From Sediminicola sp040566555 (GTDB lineage Bacteria; Bacteroidota; Bacteroidia; Flavobacteriales; Flavobacteriaceae), in assembly GCF_040566555.1 (NCBI RefSeq), contig NZ_JBEWYP010000002.1:1-64000 (forward strand): DNA of 64,000 nucleotides, in the 5' to 3' direction. Below the pieces are notes generated by a model. The model made no database searches, was not told the DNA's origin, and saw only the letters and a list, made by a program, of their open reading frames with translations. Position numbers and translations under genes: made by a program. Positions 40,817-49,169 of this stretch are shown here, one piece after another; within the stretch, counting starts at the first letter, position 1, and every line of letters starts with the position of its first letter.

Positions 40817-41425
40817 TTCCAAATTGGCTTTAAATAGGGCTGCATACTTTTTGATGGTCGACTTGTCAAATGCTGTTTCCTCATCTATCCTCCCGATCAC
40901 GCGTACTTGGGTCTTTTTCACAATAATACTTTCTGTGGCAGGGTGTTCCTTCCCGCTAAAAATAATAGACACGTCGTACCCTTTCATTTTCAACCAGTTG
41001 ATGGTCAATAGGGAATGATTGATGCTGCCCAGGTAGTGTCTACAGACCACAACAACCTTATAAGTTGGCATAATAATGTCCAGAATGGTGTCCGAATCAT
41101 TTAAAGGCACCAATAAGCCACCGGCCCCTTCTATGACCAAATGGTTTTCAGCCTCAGGTTCATGTATATTGTTAACATCTATGATCACCCCGTCCAATTC
41201 TGCAGCTGCATGTGGACTCATCGGAGTTTTTAGGGCATAGCTATTTTTATGGATCACCGTTTTTTTGTTGGAAACCAAATCAGCTATTTTATGACTATCC
41301 GTATATTCCAGTTCTCCCGCCTGAATGGGCTTCCAATAATCTGCTTCCAAGGCTTCCACGATGATGGCAGAGGCAATGGTCTTTCCTACTTCGGTAGAGA
41401 TTCCTGTAACAAATATTCTTTTCAT
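40808..41425 (-). CDS. bioD: Dethiobiotin synthetase
   Basis: The 205-residue P-loop enzyme closes the ureido ring of dethiobiotin from DAPA, CO2 and ATP. The motif GISTEVGKT (8-16) replaces the more common GTDTEVGKT, and YWKPIQAGE (about 30-38), SPHAAAELDG and VIEGAGGLLVPL (about 98-109) follow, all typical. It is the last gene of the bioF-DUF2007-bioD operon, 15 bp after the DUF2007 gene, and its stop overlaps the glycosyltransferase gene on the other strand. Confidence 0.95.
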   Translation of the reverse strand: MKRIFVTGISTEVGKTIASAIIVEALEADYWKPIQAGELEYTDSHKIADLVSNKKTVIHKNSYALKTPMSPHAAAELDGVIIDVNNIHEPEAENHLVIEGAGGLLVPLNDSDTILDIIMPTYKVVVVCRHYLGSINHSLLTINWLKMKGYDVSIIFSGKEHPATESIIVKKTQVRVIGRIDEETAFDKSTIKKYAALFKANLELL

Positions 41426-41440
41426 GGACTTAGAGATATA

Positions 41441-41821
41441 CTAGGGTTTTGTAATAATATTACAATTTAAACATTTGTACTTTTTCTTTTCGAAAAATGG
41501 AAAAAGTTTATAAAATAGGGTCTTTCTGTTATAATATGTTTCTGAACGACGAGCTTTGCAATTGGGACAAACTATTAATTCCCCTTGGCTATCTACAGCA
41601 TAATTCCTGATTTCATTATAAATTTCCAAAGCTTCCTCCCTGTCACTGGAATACACCAAAAGTTTGACACCACCAATGGCATTACTGATCAGCGGATCTG
41701 AGTTCAACGTATTTTCATCCCTTAGAAATACTTGTATGCCTTCAGCTTCCAGTCGGCCTTTTATAATTTGCACATCGGCAACGTATTCAAAAGCCCCCAA
41801 CGTATAAAATTCCTGACCCAT
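41441..41821 (-). CDS. DUF2007 domain protein with C-terminal zinc ribbon
   Basis: The 126-residue protein has an N-terminal DUF2007-like domain (about 4-72: TLGAFEYVADVQIIKGRLEAEG then IGGVKLLVYSSDREEALEIY) and a C-terminal zinc ribbon with two C-x-x-C pairs, VCPNCKA and KCLNCN (about 84-122). DUF2007 is a small putative signalling domain. The gene is tightly placed between bioF (8 bp) and bioD (15 bp), so it is co-expressed with biotin synthesis, but no direct role is known. An unrelated passenger is equally possible. Confidence 0.82.
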   Translation of the reverse strand: MGQEFYTLGAFEYVADVQIIKGRLEAEGIQVFLRDENTLNSDPLISNAIGGVKLLVYSSDREEALEIYNEIRNYAVDSQGELIVCPNCKARRSETYYNRKTLFYKLFPFFEKKKYKCLNCNIITKP

Positions 41822-41829
41822 ATTGATTT

Positions 41830-42969
41830 TTATATGAAAATAGCCAATAATCGTAACACTTCAGCTATTTCAGCTTTCGTATTGTACGCATGCAGACAAA
41901 ATCGCAACCGCTCTTGCCCTTCCTTAACAGTTGGTGACAGTATTGGTTTAACGTCGAACCCTTTTTCGCGGAGTTGCCCAGCGATACCCTTAACACGGTC
42001 ATTGCCAGAAATTACACAGCATTGGATGGCAGAATTACTATCAATAAATTTTAAACCCTGTACCGCTACTTGTTCCTTAAAATACGTGATGTTTTCTTTA
42101 AGTGCAGCCAAACTGGTAGTTTGCGATAATTCCTGATAAGAAAGTAATATGGTGGCCAAAGAATGTGGCGGCATCCCTGTTGTATAGATGAAACTTCTCG
42201 CGAAATTGACCAAATACTGTTTTAATGTTACGCTACCCAAGACCGTCGCCCCATGGCATCCCATTGCCTTCCCAAAGGTGACTATTCTGGCAAATACCTG
42301 ATTGTGCAATCCCAACTCCTGCAGCAATCCCTCACCAGTATTGCCCAATACCCCTACTGCATGGGCTTCATCGACAATTAATCGGCAGTTTTGTTTTTTA
42401 CAGAAATCCACAAAAGCTGTTAAATCCGGACTGTCGCCGTCCATGGAGAAAACAGATTCCGTAATAATATATACTTCAACATTATTTGCAGTGCTCCGGT
42501 TGCTTTCCACGAGACGATGGACATCGGCCAGATCGTTATGCTTAAACTTATAGGCTTTAGCGTTGCTCATTCCTAAACCGTCCCTAATGGAAGCATGGAT
42601 CAGTTCATCATATAAAATAATATCGCCTCTTTGGGGCACAGAACCCAACAATCCCAAATTGGCATCGTAACCAGAATTAAAGACAAGTGCGGCCGGACAG
42701 TCATGGAATGTCGCAATCCCACTCTCCACATTCTCGTACAGCGCATTGTTCCCCGATAACAAGCGGGATCCGGTGGCTCCATTAAGGGTATAGTTGTTCT
42801 CCTTTAAAAGCCTGGAAGCACCCTCAAAAATATTTTGATCCTTGGCAAATCCCAAATAATCATTGGAGGAGAAATCTATGGGGATATGCGAAATAGTCAA
42901 TTCCCTCAGCGCATTTTTCGCTGCTCTTTCAGTTAGTTTTTCACGTAGCTTTTTGGGAAAATCGTCCAT
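41830..42969 (-). CDS. bioF: 8-amino-7-oxononanoate synthase
   Basis: The product has 379 residues from the ATG at 42969 (MDDFPKKLREKLTERAAKNALREL-type start is standard). It condenses pimeloyl thioester with L-alanine to KAPA, the first ring-building step of biotin. PLP ligands are visible: IDFSSNDYLG (31-40), GSRLLSGN (67-74), ESVFSMDGD (171-179), VDEAHAVGVLG (199-209) and the Schiff-base Lys234 in TFGKAMGCHG. It starts the bioF-DUF2007-bioD operon. The predicted -7 box is so close to the ATG that the mRNA would have almost no leader. Confidence 0.95.
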   Translation of the reverse strand: MDDFPKKLREKLTERAAKNALRELTISHIPIDFSSNDYLGFAKDQNIFEGASRLLKENNYTLNGATGSRLLSGNNALYENVESGIATFHDCPAALVFNSGYDANLGLLGSVPQRGDIILYDELIHASIRDGLGMSNAKAYKFKHNDLADVHRLVESNRSTANNVEVYIITESVFSMDGDSPDLTAFVDFCKKQNCRLIVDEAHAVGVLGNTGEGLLQELGLHNQVFARIVTFGKAMGCHGATVLGSVTLKQYLVNFARSFIYTTGMPPHSLATILLSYQELSQTTSLAALKENITYFKEQVAVQGLKFIDSNSAIQCCVISGNDRVKGIAGQLREKGFDVKPILSPTVKEGQERLRFCLHAYNTKAEIAEVLRLLAIFI

Positions 42970-42973
42970 AACA

Positions 42974-42981
42974 CAAATGTA
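42974..42981 (-). promoter_or_regulatory. Putative -7 element of the bioF operon
   Basis: TACATTTG on the minus strand fits TAnnTTTG but ends only 4 bp before the bioF ATG (42969). Used as such it would give a leaderless or nearly leaderless transcript. No TTG is present at the -33 distance. Confidence 0.4.
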
Positions 42982-43030
42982 GTATATCCTGTTTTTAAAT
43001 GTTATATTCGTGACGATAAACCCTAGAAAA

Positions 43031-44836
43031 ATGAAAAAACTGCTCTTGCTTTTATTCCTTATTTTACTTTCCGGTCCCATAGGTGCCCAAACAAACTCCT
43101 ATAGCATTTCCTTTGAAAATGCGGGCCACCATGAAGCCGAAATAAAAGCCACTTTTCCAGATCTGAGCATGGATACCATTGGGATTCGCATGAGTAGAAC
43201 TTCCCCAGGACGATATGCCCTTCATGAATTTGCAAAAAACGTCTATAATGTTACTGCCACGGATAGTAAAGGGACCCCTTTGACCATAACCCGCCCAAAC
43301 CCCTACCAATGGAATGTATCTGGACATGACGGCACCGTTAATATTAGCTATACTTTATTTGCCAATCGTGGGGATGGCACCTATTCCCAGGTTGATGAAA
43401 CCCACGCTCACCTGAATATCCCGGCTACTTTTATGTTTGTTCCAGAATTAAGTGATCGGAACATTACGGTCGACTTTAACGTTAGGGAAGATTTAAACTG
43501 GAAGGTAGCCACCCAAATGCCCAAGGTAGCAAACAACACCTATTCTGCACCGAATTTGCAATATTTCATGGACAGCCCCACCGAAATTAGCAATTATAAC
43601 TTGCGGGAATTTGAAGTGGAATCCAATAACAAAAAACAGACGGTTCAATTTGTTTTACATCACAATGGAACTGAGGCGGAATTGGATACCTACTGGGAAA
43701 AAGTAAAAAAAATTGTGTTGGCAGAAAAGGATGTCTTTGGAGAACTTCCCACTTATGATTTCGGCACCTATACCTTTTTGGCCTGTTATATCCCAAATGC
43801 CTCGGGAGATGGCATGGAGCACAGGAATTCAACAATATTGACCGATAGGGAAGGTTTGGCCGAAGGAGGTATGGAAGGCAACATAGGCACGGTATCCCAC
43901 GAATACTTTCATTCTTGGAATGTGGAGCGCATACGCCCAAAATCTTTGGAGCCTTTCGACTTTACCGAGGCCAATATGAGTGGCGAATTATGGTTTGCAG
44001 AAGGTTTTACCAGCTACTACACCAATCTTATCCTTTGTAGGGCGGGTATCATTACCCCTACAGCTTACATAGAAGGGTTGACCGGCACTTTTAACTACGT
44101 GTGGAATTCTCCCGCACGACAATTTTTTAACCCGATAGAGATGAGCTATCAAGCCCCATTTGTAGATGCCGCTACCTCTGTAGATCCTGTTAATAGGGAA
44201 AATACTTTTATCTCCTATTACTCTTATGGTAGCGTACTGGGTCTTGCGTTGGATTTGTCCCTCCGTCAGAAAAATCTAAATCTCGACGATTATATGAAGT
44301 TGGTATGGCAGACTTATGGCCAAAAAGAAAACTCATATACAGTTGAAGACCTTCATAAAATGTTGAACAAATATGCCGGTACAGATTTCGGCAACCAGTT
44401 CTTTGGCAATTATGTGTACAAAAGTGATATGCCCAATTATGCCCCACTTTTTAAATCAGTGGGAGTGGCGCTAAAACAGGATTCCACAAAGCCGTTTTTT
44501 GGAGCTTCGGTATCCATAAAGGATGATGGCACTGCTGTTATAGACCGCAACGTTCCCATAGGCAGTCCGGCCTATAAAGCTGGCCTAGAAAATGGAGATA
44601 TAATTATCTCAGTAAATAATATTTCCTTCAATAAAGAACAACGGTTTTCAGATTTCATCAACCAATTTAAAGTGGGTGATGTACATGAGGTCACTTTTAA
44701 AAGATACGGCGTTGAAAAGTCTGCCTCTTTGGTTTTACAAGCAAATCCTTCTTATAGCATTCAATTGATGGAAAAAGAAGGTGTTAAACCATCAAAAGAA
44801 GTATTGGCAAAAAGAAAAGCCTGGCTTAAAATATAA
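43031..44836 (+). CDS. Secreted M61 family glycyl aminopeptidase-like protease with PDZ domain
   Basis: The product has 601 residues from the ATG at 43031, where a signal peptide (MKKLLLLLFLILLSGPIGAQ) begins; a GTG 21 bp upstream is rejected. An N-terminal beta domain (about 25-200) is followed by the metallopeptidase domain with the zinc motif HEYFH at 290-294 and the distant ligand region ELWFAEGFTSYY. A PDZ domain (about 500-575, with IGSPAYKAGLENGDIIISVN) closes the protein. The family cleaves N-terminal Gly or Ala. It is periplasmic. A GNAT gene follows after 5 bp. Confidence 0.92.
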   Translation: MKKLLLLLFLILLSGPIGAQTNSYSISFENAGHHEAEIKATFPDLSMDTIGIRMSRTSPGRYALHEFAKNVYNVTATDSKGTPLTITRPNPYQWNVSGHDGTVNISYTLFANRGDGTYSQVDETHAHLNIPATFMFVPELSDRNITVDFNVREDLNWKVATQMPKVANNTYSAPNLQYFMDSPTEISNYNLREFEVESNNKKQTVQFVLHHNGTEAELDTYWEKVKKIVLAEKDVFGELPTYDFGTYTFLACYIPNASGDGMEHRNSTILTDREGLAEGGMEGNIGTVSHEYFHSWNVERIRPKSLEPFDFTEANMSGELWFAEGFTSYYTNLILCRAGIITPTAYIEGLTGTFNYVWNSPARQFFNPIEMSYQAPFVDAATSVDPVNRENTFISYYSYGSVLGLALDLSLRQKNLNLDDYMKLVWQTYGQKENSYTVEDLHKMLNKYAGTDFGNQFFGNYVYKSDMPNYAPLFKSVGVALKQDSTKPFFGASVSIKDDGTAVIDRNVPIGSPAYKAGLENGDIIISVNNISFNKEQRFSDFINQFKVGDVHEVTFKRYGVEKSASLVLQANPSYSIQLMEKEGVKPSKEVLAKRKAWLKI

Positions 44837-44841
44837 TAGCA

Positions 44842-45375
44842 ATGGGAATCAGGTATTGTACGGTTAGCACGCAAGATGAATTGGAACAAATTCTTGCCTT
44901 GCAACAAGCAAATCTTTGGGCCAATGTAAGTCCCGAAGAAAAGGAAAAAGACGGGTTTGTAACCGTTGAGCACAACTTTGAGATATTGCACCAAATGAAT
45001 GAGGTCTGCCCTCATATCATCGCCAAGGATGGAGATACCGTAGCGGCATATGCCCTATGCATGCATCCCATGTTCGCGGATAAGATCGATATTTTAAAAC
45101 CTATGTTTGCAGAAATTGATACCGTTGTGCCCAAAGAAGAAAAATACATTGCCATGGGGCAGATCTGTGTGGGCAAAAGCTATCGCAATCAAGGGATTTT
45201 CCGTGGTTTGTACAACGCTATGAAGGCACATGTACAACCAGAGTTCGAAAGTATAATTACGGAGGTTGATGCCAAAAACACCCGTTCCCTTCAAGCCCAT
45301 TATGCGGTGGGCTTTAAAGAATTGAAAACCTATTTTTCCGACGAGAGGGATTGGGTTTTGATCAGTCTGAAATAA
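44842..45375 (+). CDS. GNAT family N-acetyltransferase
   Basis: The 177-residue protein has an acetyl-CoA-binding segment MGQICVGKSYRNQGIFRGLYNAM (about 104-126), with the Q/R-x-x-G-x-G/A-type loop YRNQGIF, and then TEVDAKNTRSLQAHYAVGFKEL, the usual N-x-x-S/A-x-x-x-Y-x-K/V-x-G-F signature of the last helix and strand. Substrate unknown. Co-transcription with the M61 peptidase is likely because of the 5-bp gap. Confidence 0.88.
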   Translation: MGIRYCTVSTQDELEQILALQQANLWANVSPEEKEKDGFVTVEHNFEILHQMNEVCPHIIAKDGDTVAAYALCMHPMFADKIDILKPMFAEIDTVVPKEEKYIAMGQICVGKSYRNQGIFRGLYNAMKAHVQPEFESIITEVDAKNTRSLQAHYAVGFKELKTYFSDERDWVLISLK

Positions 45376-45383
45376 TTTTAAAT

Positions 45384-45415
45384 AAAAAAGCCAAACTTTC
45401 CAGTTTGGCTTTTTT
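45384..45415. terminator. Bidirectional terminator between GNAT and atpC
   Basis: A perfect 14-bp stem (45384-45397 with 45402-45415), loop TTCC, has A6 and T6 ends. It serves the genes ending at 45375 and 45436. Confidence 0.93.
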
Positions 45416-45435
45416 AATATAATACGTGTAGCAAT

Positions 45436-45717
45436 TTAATCTGCCAACACTATAATTTTATTATTCCTCATTTCAATAGTACCACTGGAAATGGCCAAAA
45501 CCGTTTCGCCGTTGGCACCTTTTGAAAATTTATCCTTATTGGATTTCTCCAGCACTACATTATTGCCCTTAAATTTTACATTGCCTTCCTGTAATAAAGA
45601 AACAATAGCAGCGTGGTTTTCCAAAAGTTGGAATTCACCATTAACTCCAGGTACAGTTACCGAGGTAACTTCTCCTGCAAATAATGTAGCTTCTGGTGAT
45701 ACAATTTCTAAGTACAT
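45436..45717 (-). CDS. atpC: ATP synthase epsilon subunit
   Basis: The 93-residue protein begins MYLEIVSPEATLFAGEV and carries VTVPGVNGEFQLLENHAAIVSLL, the hallmark of the epsilon N-terminal beta sandwich. It lacks the C-terminal helical hairpin of the longer E. coli subunit, as usual in Bacteroidota. It belongs to the central stalk of F1 and lies 81 bp after atpD. The other F1Fo genes are not in the window, which fits the split atp arrangement of this phylum. Confidence 0.93.
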   Translation of the reverse strand: MYLEIVSPEATLFAGEVTSVTVPGVNGEFQLLENHAAIVSLLQEGNVKFKGNNVVLEKSNKDKFSKGANGETVLAISSGTIEMRNNKIIVLAD

Positions 45718-45798
45718 ATTATCTAATTGTTGGTTGCTAGTTTTAGGTCGATCGCTTTTAGTTCATCCAAAGCCCATCAACAGCCAACTATCAACTAT

Positions 45799-47307
45799 TT
45801 ATGCTTCAGCCAACATTTTCTCTCCAGCCTCAATAGCCTCTTCGATGGTTCCTTTAAGGTTAAAGGCAGATTCTGGTAAGTGATCTAATTCACCATCCAT
45901 GATCATGTTGAAACCTTTAATAGTTTCCTTAATATCTACCAATACTCCTGGGATCCCTGTAAACTGTTCAGCTACGTGGAAAGGTTGAGACAAGAAACGT
46001 TGTACACGTCTAGCTCTACCTACAGCTTGCTTATCCTCTTCTGATAATTCTTCCATACCAAGGATGGCAATAATATCCTGAAGCTCTTTGTAACGCTGTA
46101 ACAACTCCTTTACTCTTTGCGCACATGCGTAATGGTCTTTTCCTAAGATTTCAGCTGTAAGGATCCTTGAGGTAGAATCCAATGGATCTACTGCAGGATA
46201 AATACCCAACTCTGCAATCTTACGAGACAATACGGTAGTAGCATCCAAGTGGGCAAACGTTGTTGCCGGCGCTGGATCCGTTAAATCATCCGCAGGAACG
46301 TAAACCGCCTGTACAGAAGTAATGGAACCTCTTTTTGTTGATGTAATACGCTCTTGCATAGCACCCATCTCCGTTGCCAAAGTTGGTTGGTACCCTACTG
46401 CAGATGGCATACGACCCAAAAGTGCCGATACCTCAGAACCTGCTTGTGTAAATCGGAAAATGTTATCAACGAAGAATAAAACGTCCTTTCCTTTTCCTTC
46501 TCCTGCTCCATCACGGAAATATTCAGCAATGGTAAGACCTGAAAGAGCCACACGTGCACGAGCCCCTGGAGGTTCGTTCATTTGTCCGAAAACAAATGTC
46601 GCTTTTGATTCCTTCATTACTTTTTTGTCCACTTTGGACAAATCCCATCCACCTTCTTCCATAGAATGCAAGAATGCGTCACCATATTTTATAATACCTG
46701 ATTCTAACATCTCACGCAACAAATCGTTTCCTTCACGGGTACGTTCTCCAACGCCCGCAAATACAGAAAGACCACCGTGACCTTTTGCGATGTTATTGAT
46801 CAGCTCTTGAATCAATACTGTTTTACCAACACCTGCTCCACCAAACAATCCAATTTTACCCCCTTTTGAATAAGGCTCGATCAAATCGATAACTTTGATA
46901 CCTGTGAACAATACCTCTGAAGAGGTAGACAAGTCTTCAAATTTTGGTGCTTCACGGTGAATTGGAAGTCCATCTTTACCTGCCTTAGGCAAATTCCCTA
47001 GACCATCAATGGCATCACCAATAACGTTGAACAAACGACCATATACATCATCTCCAACTGGCATTTGAATCGCACTTCCCGTGGCTTCAACCGCAACACC
47101 TCTACTTAAACCATCTGTAGTATCCATGGATACGGTTCTTACAGTATTCTCACCAATGTGTGATTGTACTTCAAGGACCAATTTGGACCCATCTTTCTGA
47201 CTGATCTCGAGAGAATCGTAAATTCTTGGAAGGGTTGCTCCGGATTGGAATTCTACATCGACCACTGGTCCGATGATTTGAGAAACTTTACCTGTAACTT
47301 TTGACAT
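45799..47307 (-). CDS. atpD: ATP synthase beta subunit
   Basis: The 502-residue catalytic F1 subunit has Walker A GGAGVGKT (about 156-163), the catalytic Glu region GERTREGND, the ALSGLTIAEYFRD region, and DDLTDPAPATTFAHLDATTVLSR. The C terminus EEAIEAGEKMLAEA is normal. Beta subunits bind and make ATP in the F1 head. It is the first gene of the atpDC operon, with a full -7 box about 83 bp upstream. Confidence 0.98.
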   Translation of the reverse strand: MSKVTGKVSQIIGPVVDVEFQSGATLPRIYDSLEISQKDGSKLVLEVQSHIGENTVRTVSMDTTDGLSRGVAVEATGSAIQMPVGDDVYGRLFNVIGDAIDGLGNLPKAGKDGLPIHREAPKFEDLSTSSEVLFTGIKVIDLIEPYSKGGKIGLFGGAGVGKTVLIQELINNIAKGHGGLSVFAGVGERTREGNDLLREMLESGIIKYGDAFLHSMEEGGWDLSKVDKKVMKESKATFVFGQMNEPPGARARVALSGLTIAEYFRDGAGEGKGKDVLFFVDNIFRFTQAGSEVSALLGRMPSAVGYQPTLATEMGAMQERITSTKRGSITSVQAVYVPADDLTDPAPATTFAHLDATTVLSRKIAELGIYPAVDPLDSTSRILTAEILGKDHYACAQRVKELLQRYKELQDIIAILGMEELSEEDKQAVGRARRVQRFLSQPFHVAEQFTGIPGVLVDIKETIKGFNMIMDGELDHLPESAFNLKGTIEEAIEAGEKMLAEA

Positions 47308-47389
47308 TACTTAAATGTTTATTGTTTAGCGTGATAAAAAACGAACAACAACCTTTTCACCTTTTTTAGGGAGCAGATTTTTCGCGCTG

Positions 47390-47397
47390 CAAATATA
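47390..47397 (-). promoter_or_regulatory. Putative -7 element of the atpDC operon
   Basis: TATATTTG followed by CA on the minus strand matches the Bacteroidota -7 box. The leader would be about 75 nt. The -33 TTG is not seen. Confidence 0.6.
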
Positions 47398-47445
47398 TAC
47401 CTTTTAAATTTAAAAATAAAGGGGTTTTTTACCCTTTTTAAACAC

Positions 47446-47476
47446 AAAAAACGCCTTTCGGTGAAAGGCGTTTTTT
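47446..47476. terminator. Terminator after the SGNH lipoprotein gene
   Basis: A perfect 14-bp stem (47446-47459 with 47463-47476) and a 3-nt loop have A and T tracts on the two sides. On the minus strand it ends the TonB-receptor/SGNH operon and insulates the atpDC promoter. Confidence 0.93.
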
Positions 47477-47493
47477 ATTTGCTATTATAAGAC

Positions 47494-49149
47494 TTATTGC
47501 AAATCCGGTGAATAGTTGGTAGGATATGAGCCTACACTTACTTTTGCTTTAGCTTTAATGAAGTTGGAACCATAGGTAGCATCAATAGCCTCCAAAAACT
47601 TATTGGCCATTACGGCATATCCCCTAGCTGTCAAATGGATTCCATCCAAGCTGACCAAACCACCAGTGACTAGACTCGCTTTTAAAGTAAAATCTCCGTC
47701 CGTAATACCAGTAGTGGCAGCCTCTTGAAGAATAGCTTTGAAATCTACAAAGGCAAGTCCATTGGCATCCGCTAATGACTTTAATGAAACATTGTAAGCA
47801 TCAGTAGCAGTTAATACTAGAGCCTGTTCTGCAGGTGTCAACACCCATTTATCTTCCAAGGGCAATGAAACACCCTCTACTGAAAATTGGCCCGCCAATG
47901 CTTGGGTCAACCCTTGTGACATTAAAAATGCAACCGAGCTTGTATTTACGGTACCGATAATAGAAGAACTGGGAAGCACCAATAAATCATCCGCTGTGGC
48001 CTGTCTTGCTTGGCCATAAATAACGCCAAAAAGATTAGCTACAACAGGAGCGGCCTGAGCTGGCAATCCAAAAGATTGCACAAAAGCCGGAAAAGTCGGA
48101 CTACCATTTAAAACAGCCGTAATCTGCGCAGAAAGATTCGTTAAATTTTCATCCTTAACAACCACCGCACTTGCAGCAGTTCCTGAAAAGACTATTTTAC
48201 GTTCCGGAACCTGTAAAAAATCAAATACCAAATTCAACTGACCAAAAACACCGTTCAGAGTTGGAATTTGTGGTCCGAAAGATGGATTTAATGGACTCAA
48301 TGGTTTGTGAGGCACTGTTGTAAAATAAGGCAAATTGGTAATGTAGGGTACATTTGCAATTACTCCTTTAGCACCATTGGCCGTTAAAGCCGTTACCGCA
48401 GATGACATGACCTGCGCAAATACATTTGGATCGGTAATATCATTTGAACCATATGTAGTTGGATCTAAATTTCCTTTCTGGTCCACACCTACTCCCCCGG
48501 AAGCGGCATATGCCAATACATCATTTCCTCCACCAATCTCTGACAAAGTAAAAAAGGTCGGCTGTTGTGCCAAAGCATCCTCTAACATGGAAGAAGTAGC
48601 GCTTGTTGCCATTCTCGCATAATAAGGATTTGCACGACCCAAAGGAACACCGGCCACATTACCATAGCCATTGGCCACTAAATGAAAGCTCTTGGCTCCA
48701 GGGACGCCCATATTGTTGAATGGCCCCGTCGGGTTATTAATCAGTAAATCTGTTGTTGGCGTAACTGGCCCAATAAACGCTTGTAAACGAACTGGCGCAG
48801 AACCGCTAAATACCAATCGATTATCCGCAATTTGAGTACCCCCCAAAAGAAGGCCACCAAAATTATCGTTCATCAAAGGCTGATTGAAACTCCCACCACC
48901 GGCCAATGCAAATTGTTGTGCCAGTATTGCTGGAAAGGAATTCTGCTGCCCTGCCTTAAACAATGCGCCATCTGTATATCCTGCAGTAAAGGATGCCCCT
49001 ATGGAAACATAATTGGAAAAGTCTGCAGACCCCGCGGTAAGTGCTGGCACTTCCTCAGCCACCTCAACCATGGTAACATCCTCTTCTGTATTACATGAAG
49101 CAAATGCTAAAAGGACAGAGGCGAATAAAATATATTTTATAGTTTTCAT
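47494..49149 (-). CDS. SGNH/GDSL-type hydrolase lipoprotein
   Basis: The 551-residue product has a lipoprotein signal (LLAFASC, Cys19). Block I of the GDSL family is VSIGASFTAGYTDG (S53 nucleophile, GAS instead of GDS), block III has GGGNDVLAYA, and block V is SLDGIHLTARGYAVMANKF with the Asp and His of the triad. A large insertion of Gly/Ala/Val-rich sequence lies between. It is expected on the outer membrane, cutting an ester bond of a lipid or acylated glycan. It follows the TonB receptor gene after 20 bp, so substrate binding and hydrolysis are linked. Confidence 0.87.
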   Translation of the reverse strand: MKTIKYILFASVLLAFASCNTEEDVTMVEVAEEVPALTAGSADFSNYVSIGASFTAGYTDGALFKAGQQNSFPAILAQQFALAGGGSFNQPLMNDNFGGLLLGGTQIADNRLVFSGSAPVRLQAFIGPVTPTTDLLINNPTGPFNNMGVPGAKSFHLVANGYGNVAGVPLGRANPYYARMATSATSSMLEDALAQQPTFFTLSEIGGGNDVLAYAASGGVGVDQKGNLDPTTYGSNDITDPNVFAQVMSSAVTALTANGAKGVIANVPYITNLPYFTTVPHKPLSPLNPSFGPQIPTLNGVFGQLNLVFDFLQVPERKIVFSGTAASAVVVKDENLTNLSAQITAVLNGSPTFPAFVQSFGLPAQAAPVVANLFGVIYGQARQATADDLLVLPSSSIIGTVNTSSVAFLMSQGLTQALAGQFSVEGVSLPLEDKWVLTPAEQALVLTATDAYNVSLKSLADANGLAFVDFKAILQEAATTGITDGDFTLKASLVTGGLVSLDGIHLTARGYAVMANKFLEAIDATYGSNFIKAKAKVSVGSYPTNYSPDLQ

Positions 49150-49169
49150 TATAAACTTTATTTAAAATT

